From Casp-actino8 sp964614655 (GTDB lineage: Bacteria; Actinomycetota; Acidimicrobiia; Acidimicrobiales; Ilumatobacteraceae), in contig CAZTPF010000001.1 of assembly GCA_964614655.1 (NCBI GenBank), positions 62,001 through 126,000 on the forward strand: a DNA stretch of 64,000 nt. The letters are read 5' to 3'. Shown one piece after another: positions 58,376 to 64,000 of the stretch (the first letter of the stretch is position 1; each line of letters begins with the position of its first letter). The notes beneath the pieces were generated by a model. That model had not been told where the DNA came from. It saw nothing but the letters and a program-made list of their open reading frames with translations, and made no database searches. The translations under genes and the position numbers were made by a program.

Positions 58376-59154
58376 GAGAGTCTCCTCGCTGCTTCGAGCG
58401 CCCGCTCGGCGAGCCCTTCGGGCCCGAGCTTCATGGTGGACAGGTCGATGCCGTCCTGCTTCCCCATCGCCCCGTGAAGGTAGCGCGCATACACACCTTC
58501 GCTGATCACGGCGAGACGCCAGCACGAGAACGCCACGTAGTAGTCGATCTGCGAGACGTCGCGGCCCGTGGTTCGGGCATAGCGCTCGACGAGCGATGCG
58601 TACGACGGGAAACCGCCGGCTGGTGTGGGGTCGTTGGCGCGCAACGCGCTCGACGGACCGTCCGACCAATAGACGCCGATGTAGCCGACGTCGGCCAGCG
58701 GATCGCCGAGAGTGCACAACTCCCAGTCGAGGACGGCCGCGATGCGACCGTTCACCACGTCGGTGAGACAGTTGCCGAAGCGGAAGTCACCGTGCGCGAT
58801 GACGACTCCCTGCTGCTCGGGAACCTGACGACTGAGACGGGCTTCGACCTCGTCGATCGCCGGCAATTCGCGCGTCTTCGAGTTCTCCCACTGGGTACGC
58901 CACCGCTTCAGCTGTCGTTCGATGTACCCCTCACGTCGGGCGAGATCACCGAGGCCGACGGCGTCGACGTCGACGGCGTGCAGTTCGGCGAGNNNNNNNN
59001 NNNNNNNNNNNNNNNNNNNNNNNNNNNNNNNNNNNNNNNNNNNNNNNNNNNNNNNNNNNNNNNNNNNNNNNNNNNNNNNNNNNNNNNNNNNNCCGTCGAC
59101 GTTGTCGACCAGCCAGCGGCTCACCTTGTCGTCGTCGATCCCCTGTACGGCCAC
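58372..59154 (-). CDS. APH/choline-kinase-like phosphotransferase (interrupted by assembly gap)
   Basis: Kinase-like phosphotransferase of the APH/ACAD10 family. The part after the gap has the helical segment LAELHAVDVDAVGLGD, catalytic loop VIAHGDFRFGNCL (His-Gly-Asp) and the metal motif VLDWELCTLGDPLADVGY. The N-terminal ATP-binding lobe is mostly missing in the 100 N at 58993-59092; only about 20 residues from the GTG at 59154 (after ggaggaag) remain before it. Relatives phosphorylate 4-hydroxy acyl-CoAs or other hydroxyl compounds. Coupled to the dienelactone hydrolase gene. Confidence 0.83.
   Translation of the reverse strand: MAVQGIDDDKVSRWLVDNVDXXXXXXXXXXXXXXXXXXXXXXXXXXXXXXXXXXLAELHAVDVDAVGLGDLARREGYIERQLKRWRTQWENSKTRELPAIDEVEARLSRQVPEQQGVVIAHGDFRFGNCLTDVVNGRIAAVLDWELCTLGDPLADVGYIGVYWSDGPSSALRANDPTPAGGFPSYASLVERYARTTGRDVSQIDYYVAFSCWRLAVISEGVYARYLHGAMGKQDGIDLSTMKLGPEGLAERALEAARRLS
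58993..59092. other. Assembly gap (100 N) inside the phosphotransferase gene
   Basis: Placeholder gap that removes most of the N-lobe of the kinase-like gene. The frame across it is not reliable. Confidence 0.99.
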
Positions 59155-59203
59155 GCTTCCTCCCCGTCGGAACGCCAACGTAGTGCGGGAAGTGGGTTGC
59201 GAT

Positions 59204-60343
59204 TCAGCCCGGACGGGTGGCGCCGACGACCTTCGACCACGACACCGGAGTGAGCCGAACGGATCGACCGACACCTGGCGCATCGATCATCATTCCGCCC
59301 CCCACGTAGATCCCCACGTGACTGATCGGGTTGTAGAAGAAGACGAGATCGCCTGGCTCGATGTATTCGATCGGAATACGCGGCGACGACGAGAACTGAC
59401 GGCGCGACTGATGGGGTAACGACACACCCGCCTGCGCCCACGCCCACATGGTGAGGCCCGAGCAGTCGAATGCGACACCTTCGGTGGCGGCGGCGTACCG
59501 GTACCGAACACCGATCTGACTGCGGGCGGCAGCGATCGCGATTCCAGAGCGCGATGTGGTGGGAGGGATCGTCGACGGATCGAAGCGATTGCCACCCGAC
59601 GAGCTCGACGAACCGGATGAGCCACCCGTGCCGTTCGACGAGCCCGACGAACCGGTCGACGGACGCTGATTGGCGAGATTGGCGGCCGCAGCTGCGGCAG
59701 CCGCCGCAGCTGCGCGCGCCCGTCGTTCGCGTTCCTCGCGCAGCGCCTGTCCAAGTTCGCGTTCGGCCTTGGCCTTCAACTCGGTGTACTTGCCGATCTC
59801 GTCTTCGGCATCGAGACGAGCCTGACCGATGCTCGCGGCCAAATCCTTGGTGCGCTCCAGATCCTTGGCCAGCTTCTTCTCGAGGTCGCCGAGATCGTCG
59901 ATCAGCGCGTCGAGTTGATCGGTGTCGGCGAGGCCGGTGTTGAGAGCGATGTCGGTGAGGATCTGCTTCTGTACCGATTCGTTGGGGCCGCTGCCCACAC
60001 TCAAGAGACCCGTGATACTGCCGCCCCGACCTCCGCTCGTGAAGGCGATCACGGCGAGCTCGGCGAGGATGTCGCGCACACCGCCGAGTTCGGCTTCCTT
60101 GCGATCGATCTCGGCTTGGGTGACGAGGATCTCCTCATCGAGTCGCATCTTGTCGTCTTCGGCGATGCGCAACTCTTCGGAGAGTCGATCGACGTCGGCT
60201 TCGGCCTTCTCCAACTGGTCGGCCATCTGCTGCACCTTGCGGCGAGCGTCGTCGACGTTGTCGGCGCGCGCGACCTGACTCGTGGACGTTGCGAGAACGA
60301 CGAAGGCGAGGGCCGCGAACCAGCGGGGCGACGGTCGAAACAT
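59204..60343 (-). CDS. Secreted NlpC/P60 peptidoglycan endopeptidase (RipA-like)
   Basis: 379-residue exported cell-wall hydrolase. Signal peptide ending around VARADN (about 28), a long coiled-coil (30-225), an Ala-rich run, a Ser/Gly linker (about 228-258), and a C-terminal NlpC/P60 domain (about 270-379) with catalytic Cys in FDCSGLT and His in ISHVGIYVGGG. This is the layout of RipA/CwlO-type D,L-endopeptidases, in which the coiled coil inhibits or recruits the enzyme during division. The ATG has TAGCCT 10 nt upstream and aagg just before it. Confidence 0.93.
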   Translation of the reverse strand: MFRPSPRWFAALAFVVLATSTSQVARADNVDDARRKVQQMADQLEKAEADVDRLSEELRIAEDDKMRLDEEILVTQAEIDRKEAELGGVRDILAELAVIAFTSGGRGGSITGLLSVGSGPNESVQKQILTDIALNTGLADTDQLDALIDDLGDLEKKLAKDLERTKDLAASIGQARLDAEDEIGKYTELKAKAERELGQALREERERRARAAAAAAAAAAANLANQRPSTGSSGSSNGTGGSSGSSSSSGGNRFDPSTIPPTTSRSGIAIAAARSQIGVRYRYAAATEGVAFDCSGLTMWAWAQAGVSLPHQSRRQFSSSPRIPIEYIEPGDLVFFYNPISHVGIYVGGGMMIDAPGVGRSVRLTPVSWSKVVGATRPG

Positions 60344-60449
60344 GACCTTCGCGAGGCTAGTCAGACGAATTCATGGCCCGTCATCGGCCCCCGTTGCAGA
60401 GGCCACACCCCGACTACCTGGGGAGACGGACCGTCTTGGCTGCTTGTCC

Positions 60450-61991
60450 CTATTCCCACTCGATGGTGCCGGGCGGCTTCGACGTGATGTCGTAGGCCAC
60501 TCGATTGACGCCGGCGACCTCGTTGATGATGCGACTGGCCATGCGCTCGAGCAGTTCGTACGGCAAGCGGGCCCAGTCGGCGGTCATGGCGTCGTCACTC
60601 GTGACGGCGCGGATGATGACTGGATGCGCATACGTGCGCTCGTCGCCCATCACACCGACGGAGCGGATGTCGGGAAGTACGGCGAAGGCCTGCCAGATGT
60701 CGCGTTCGAGTCCGGCCAAGCGAATCTCTTCGCGCACGATCGCGTCGGCTTCCTGCAAGATGGCCACCTTGTCGGGTGTGACTTCACCGATGATGCGCAC
60801 ACCGAGACCCGGTCCCGGGAACGGCTGTCGCCACACGATCTCGTCGGGAAGTCCGAGTTCGTGGCCGAGGCGTCGCACCTCGTCCTTGAAGAGCGAACGC
60901 AACGGCTCGACCAACTGCAGAGTCATGTCGTCGGGAAGTCCGCCGACGTTGTGATGACTCTTGATCACCGATGCGGTTCCGTCGGCACCGCCACTTTCGA
61001 TCACGTCGGGATAGAGCGTGCCTTGTACGAGGAACTCGGCGTCGGTCACCCCACCGGTGTGCTTCTCGAAGATGCGCACGAACAACTCGCCGATGATCTT
61101 GCGCTTCGTCTCGGGTTCGACCACACCGGCAAGACGTTCGAAGAACTGCGAACCGGCGTCGACGTGGATGAGTTCGATCCCCATGTTGCGGCGGAACGTC
61201 TCGACGACTTGTTCGCTCTCGCCTTTGCGCATGAGACCGGTGTCGACGTACACACACGTGAGCTGCGAGCCGATCGCCTTGTGCACGAGAGCGGCCGCAA
61301 CACTCGAGTCGACTCCGCCGGAGAGGCCACAGATGACTCGCTTGTCGCCCACCTGCGCGCGCACGGCGTCGACTTGTTCGTCGATGATCGAACCCATCGT
61401 CCACGACGGATCGCATCCGGCCAGTTCGTGGAGGAACTTCTTCAACACCTGCGCACCGAACGGCGAGTGCACGACTTCGGGGTGGTACTGCACACCCCAA
61501 ATACGACGGGTGTCGTTCTCGAGAACCGCAACCGGTGCATCGGGCGTGGACGCCGTGGCCGTGAATCCGTCGGGGACGCGTGAGATGGCGTCGAAGTGGC
61601 TCATCCACACGTCTTGGGTGTCGGGCAGGCCAGCGAGCAGCGACGACTCGGCGGTGCGGTTCATGACGGCCCGGCCGTATTCGCCTCGCGAGCCACGCCC
61701 GACCTCTCCGCCGAGTTGGTGGGCGATGAGCTGAGCGCCGTAGCAAATGCCGAGGATCGGCACACCGGTGTCGTAAACGGCCGGATCGAGCCGGGGCGCG
61801 CCCTCCACGTGAACGCTCTTCGGGCCGCCCGACAGAATGACGGCCGAAGGCTGGCGTTCGGCGATCTCGGCCGCGGTGATCGTGTGCGGGACGATCTCGG
61901 AGTAGACGTTGTGCTCCCGGACCCGGCGGGCGATCAACTGGGCGTACTGGGCGCCGAAGTCGACGACGAGAACTGCGTGGCGGCCGGACAC
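60450..61991 (-). CDS. guaA: GMP synthase (glutamine-hydrolysing)
   Basis: 513-residue GMP synthetase that converts XMP to GMP with glutamine and ATP. The N-terminal class I amidotransferase domain has the nucleophile in GICYGAQ and the His-Glu of QYHPEV; the ATP pyrophosphatase domain has the P-loop GLSGGVDSS; the dimerisation domain ends in the conserved KPPGTIEWE. Full length and intact. The GTG at 61991 has TACGCT 6 nt upstream, so it is likely leaderless. Confidence 0.98.
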   Translation of the reverse strand: MSGRHAVLVVDFGAQYAQLIARRVREHNVYSEIVPHTITAAEIAERQPSAVILSGGPKSVHVEGAPRLDPAVYDTGVPILGICYGAQLIAHQLGGEVGRGSRGEYGRAVMNRTAESSLLAGLPDTQDVWMSHFDAISRVPDGFTATASTPDAPVAVLENDTRRIWGVQYHPEVVHSPFGAQVLKKFLHELAGCDPSWTMGSIIDEQVDAVRAQVGDKRVICGLSGGVDSSVAAALVHKAIGSQLTCVYVDTGLMRKGESEQVVETFRRNMGIELIHVDAGSQFFERLAGVVEPETKRKIIGELFVRIFEKHTGGVTDAEFLVQGTLYPDVIESGGADGTASVIKSHHNVGGLPDDMTLQLVEPLRSLFKDEVRRLGHELGLPDEIVWRQPFPGPGLGVRIIGEVTPDKVAILQEADAIVREEIRLAGLERDIWQAFAVLPDIRSVGVMGDERTYAHPVIIRAVTSDDAMTADWARLPYELLERMASRIINEVAGVNRVAYDITSKPPGTIEWE

Positions 61992-61997
61992 AGACCG

Positions 61998-62003
61998 AGC
62001 GTA
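61998..62003 (-). promoter_or_regulatory. -10 box of guaA
   Basis: Minus-strand TACGCT, identical to the mftA box, lies 6 nt before the GTG at 61991. Confidence 0.5.
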
Positions 62004-62069
62004 GTGCCAGGTGGCACGAGGGATCCTGCCCGCTGGGCGGTGGCGTCCGGCTCATGTCACGATGGCGGG

Positions 62070-62387
62070 GTGACGGGAGCGTCGAAAGTCGTTCGGGCGA
62101 TGTTGGTGGCCGTGGTGCTAGCCGTTGGGCTCGGAGCCCCGGCTGTGGCGACGATTCCGCCGGAGGCGACCGAAGACAACGTGTACCTCGGGCTCGAGCG
62201 GAGCATGACCGAGTGCATCAGTGCGCTGCCGAAGCCGGGCTGCGGACGTGAGCCGGTCGACTCGGGTGATCGAGGTGGGTGGCAACAGCTACTGGTGTTC
62301 GGGGTGCTGATGACGGCGATGGCCGGGATCGGCGTGCGAGTGGCCTTCTCCGTCCGCTCCCGTTCCCGCGCCGAGTCCCAAAACTGA
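62070..62387 (+). CDS. Small membrane protein of unknown function
   Basis: 105-residue protein with an N-terminal signal-type helix (about 8-27, likely cleaved after PAVA), a short extracytoplasmic part with one cysteine pair (TECISALPKPGCG) and a C-terminal transmembrane helix (about 73-92) followed by a basic tail. I recognise no domain. GTG start at 62070 is divergent from guaA, with 78 bases between the starts. The composition agrees with a real small gene, and a strong hairpin follows its stop. Confidence 0.7.
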   Translation: MTGASKVVRAMLVAVVLAVGLGAPAVATIPPEATEDNVYLGLERSMTECISALPKPGCGREPVDSGDRGGWQQLLVFGVLMTAMAGIGVRVAFSVRSRSRAESQN

Positions 62388-62396
62388 CGAAAATCA

Positions 62397-62448
62397 CCCA
62401 CTCTGTAGCGTTCGCTACCGCTGGAGCGCGTCTCCGCTACAGGGTGGG
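62397..62448. terminator. Bidirectional hairpin terminator
   Basis: 14-position stem CCCACTCTGTAGCG (62397-62410) / CGCTACAGGGTGGG (62435-62448), one T-G pair, with an inner small stem in the loop. It lies between the small membrane protein gene and the convergent hydrolase gene and includes the hydrolase stop. Confidence 0.6.
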
Positions 62449-63372
62449 CGAAAAGTGGGCGGTGGCTGAGACGAGGGCGTGGGGGGACTCCCAGGGCACG
62501 AAGTGTCCGCAGTCGCGCAACAAGAACGGTCCGACGCATTTCCCGAACACTTGGGCCGCCATCTTGTCGAAGGCCGGATAGATCACGTGGTCGCTCGGTC
62601 CGAACAAGACCAGCGTGGGTGTCACGTCGTTGCGTCCCATCACCGGTGCCTCCGACCTCTTCGTCGGATCGAACACCGTCTCGTAGCCACCGAACGACGC
62701 CCGCAACACTTGGGCCGACGCGAAAGGTTCGGTGTGGAAGTCGACCTCGTCGGGACTGAATGTTCCCGGATGCGCCCAGAAGCGACTCGAGTAGAACGTG
62801 GCGATGTAGTGACGGCGCGCCTCGGGAGTTGACAACTCGGCGGCCAGACGGTCGGCATCAGTGCCCTGTCGAACGAAGTAATCGGCTGCCTCGCGTGGTG
62901 CACGCGTCCCGTCGATATCGGCCATGCGCTCCTTGTCGAACGGCAACGGCGAATTGAAGAGCACCATGCGCGACACGAACTCGGGCCACCGCAACGCCAT
63001 CTCCTGGATGACCGGCCCGCCCAGATCGCCACCGAGAACCACACACGACTCGTACCCGAGGTGATCGTGCACCAACGCGTACAGATCATGAGCGTGCGAC
63101 GGTGTGTCGTAGAAACTGTCGGGCGCCGGACCGCTGTCGCCGAAGCCACGCAGGTCGGGAACGATCACGTCGAACCCGGCCGCCGCCAGTGGTTCGATCA
63201 CCTTCCAGAAGATGCGCTTCGATTCCGGCCAACCGTGCACGCACAACAACGCCCCCAACGACACCGAACCCCGCGCCCGCTCGTACACGAACGCCTGCTC
63301 GAACCCGCGCACAGTCGAACGATGCACGGCGAATCGCTGCGGATCGATCTCCGGCTTCACCCCCGAACCCAT
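62437..63372 (-). CDS. Alpha/beta hydrolase (epoxide hydrolase/haloalkane dehalogenase-like)
   Basis: 311-residue alpha/beta hydrolase. HGWP after the first strands gives the oxyanion hole, the nucleophile elbow GGDLGG has Asp as nucleophile (epoxide hydrolase or dehalogenase type), and GHFVPWE supplies the catalytic His. The DLRGFGDS segment is typical. I place the start at the ATG at 63372, because TACCGT lies 7 nt before it; a GTG at 63390 would add six residues. Divergent from the decarboxylase gene. Confidence 0.88.
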   Translation of the reverse strand: MGSGVKPEIDPQRFAVHRSTVRGFEQAFVYERARGSVSLGALLCVHGWPESKRIFWKVIEPLAAAGFDVIVPDLRGFGDSGPAPDSFYDTPSHAHDLYALVHDHLGYESCVVLGGDLGGPVIQEMALRWPEFVSRMVLFNSPLPFDKERMADIDGTRAPREAADYFVRQGTDADRLAAELSTPEARRHYIATFYSSRFWAHPGTFSPDEVDFHTEPFASAQVLRASFGGYETVFDPTKRSEAPVMGRNDVTPTLVLFGPSDHVIYPAFDKMAAQVFGKCVGPFLLRDCGHFVPWESPHALVSATAHFSPTL

Positions 63373-63379
63373 GGGGGTC

Positions 63380-63385
63380 ACGGTA
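63380..63385 (-). promoter_or_regulatory. -10 box of alpha/beta hydrolase gene
   Basis: Minus-strand TACCGT lies 7 nt before the ATG at 63372. Confidence 0.4.
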
Positions 63386-63397
63386 GCCACCTCCCAT

Positions 63398-63403
63398 TAG
63401 CGT
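63398..63403 (+). promoter_or_regulatory. -10 box of PLP decarboxylase gene
   Basis: TAGCGT lies 7 nt before the ATG at 63411 with no Shine-Dalgarno sequence. Confidence 0.45.
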
Positions 63404-63410
63404 CGCTCAC

Positions 63411-64000
63411 ATGGACGCCCAGGAGTTCCGCACCAACGGACACGCCCTCATCGAACTGATCGCCGACTACATCGAGACGATCGAGTCACGCCCGGTCACG
63501 TCGAGTGCAAAGCCTGGTGACGTGCGCGCGCAGCTTCCCGAGCACCCGCCCACCGAGCCCGAGTCGTTCGATGCCGTGCTGGCCGACGTTCAGAACGTGA
63601 TCGTCCCCGGCCTCACCCATTGGCAGCACCCCAACTTCTTCGCCTACTTCCCGGGCAACGCGAGTTACCCGTCGATCCTCGCCGAACTCCTGTCGGCCGG
63701 ACTCGGTGTGCAGGGAATGAGTTGGGTCACCTCGCCGGCCTGCACCGAAGTCGAGACGCTCATGCTCGACTGGATGCACGAACTGCTCGATCTGCCGGCC
63801 AAGTTCCGCTCCACGTCCGACAACGGAGGAGGAGTGATCCAAGGTTCGGCCAGTGAGGCCACACTCTCGTCCATCCTCGCCGCCCGTTGGCGCATCAGCG
63901 GCGGAAAAGTGAACACCACCGGCGACACCACCAAGCTCGTCGCCTATTGCACCTCGCAGGCGCACTCCAGTATCGAAAAGGGACTGCGCATCGCTGGAAT
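63411..64000 (+). CDS. Aromatic-L-amino-acid decarboxylase-family PLP enzyme, 5' part
   Basis: First 196 codons of a group II PLP decarboxylase (DDC/tyrosine/tryptophan decarboxylase family), running off the right edge. The N-terminus EFRTNGHALIELIADYIETIE and the THWQHPNFFAYFPGNASYPSILAELL block, split by a short stretch, are characteristic; WVTSPACTEVE and GVIQGSASEATL form part of the PLP pocket. The PLP lysine lies beyond the window. ATG chosen with a TAGCGT box 7 nt upstream. The substrate (Trp, Tyr, Phe or Dopa) cannot be inferred. Confidence 0.92.
   Translation, partial: MDAQEFRTNGHALIELIADYIETIESRPVTSSAKPGDVRAQLPEHPPTEPESFDAVLADVQNVIVPGLTHWQHPNFFAYFPGNASYPSILAELLSAGLGVQGMSWVTSPACTEVETLMLDWMHELLDLPAKFRSTSDNGGGVIQGSASEATLSSILAARWRISGGKVNTTGDTTKLVAYCTSQAHSSIEKGLRIAG

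Noticed and set aside
59640..59710. Alanine/serine/glycine-coding repeats as a tandem-repeat locus
   Set aside because: They encode the linker of the NlpC/P60 protein and are typical low-complexity linker sequence.
1..64000. CRISPR arrays, tRNA or rRNA genes, IS elements, prophage genes
   Set aside because: I looked for regular repeats, transposase or integrase signatures and RNA-gene hallmarks and saw none; without a search tool a diverged tRNA could be missed.

Overview
The window is high-GC DNA with tightly packed genes, many GTG starts and frequent ATGA/GTGA stop-start overlaps. It carries a mycofactocin locus, NDMA-type alcohol dehydrogenases, a MprAB-like two-component pair and a RipA-like NlpC/P60 protein. 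Together these point to an Actinomycetota, probably an Acidimicrobiia-type lineage (inference, no 16S rRNA in the window). Four runs of exactly 100 N (18464-18563, 30889-30988, 32898-32997, 58993-59092) show that it is a draft or metagenome scaffold. No rRNA, tRNA, CRISPR array, IS element or prophage is visible, and no gene-free stretch longer than about 300 bases exists.

Region 1 (about 1-18.4 kb) is a large mycofactocin redox locus. On the minus strand are a MoxR AAA+ ATPase and two zinc alcohol dehydrogenases of the NDMA-dependent type. Divergent from them run mftA (precursor ending IDGMCGVY), mftB, mftC and a FadH/OYE flavoenzyme. After a DNA methyltransferase, plsY and an SDR come a second FadH/OYE enzyme, a DedA protein, a complete Fix-type electron-transfer set (ETF alpha, FixC-like ETF:quinone oxidoreductase, FixX ferredoxin, ETF beta), then mftE and mftF. 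mftD and the GMC oxidoreductase mftG are not seen. The ETF set offers a route from mycofactocin-dependent dehydrogenases to quinone. Two 15-bp palindromes lie between ADH2 and mftA.

Region 2 (18.4-35.8 kb) is mixed metabolism: an alanine-racemase-like protein without the catalytic tyrosine, a YeiB-like membrane protein, a ROK kinase, a lipoprotein, a 2-oxoglutarate/Fe(II) oxygenase, two coupled PLP enzymes for sulfur amino acids, Ung, and an amide/amino-acid ABC importer in which MFS-LivF-LivG and LivH-LivM are each one polypeptide. A flavodoxin-like protein, PcrA helicase and a small exported protein follow.

Region 3 (36-51.2 kb) is a phosphonate island. Divergent operons encode an oxidative C-P cleavage pair (PhyH-type dioxygenase and HD-domain mixed-valence diiron oxygenase, plus an MFS transporter) and a C-P lyase operon phnFGHIJKLM ending in a coupled inositol-monophosphatase-like gene. 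Converging on it is the transporter operon phnD-phnC-phnE (PhnE duplicated and fused). phnN, phnO and phnP are absent. PHO-box-like 11-nt repeats lie upstream of phnD and phnF.

Region 4 (51.2-64 kb) holds a sensor kinase/response regulator, a ClC channel, a ferredoxin-P450-methyltransferase operon, YaaA, a dienelactone hydrolase and phosphotransferase pair, an NlpC/P60 hydrolase, GuaA, a small membrane protein, an alpha/beta hydrolase and the 5' part of a PLP decarboxylase. Across the window many first genes have a TANNNT box 6-8 nt before the start codon and no Shine-Dalgarno sequence, which suggests widespread leaderless transcription. I used this to choose several starts.
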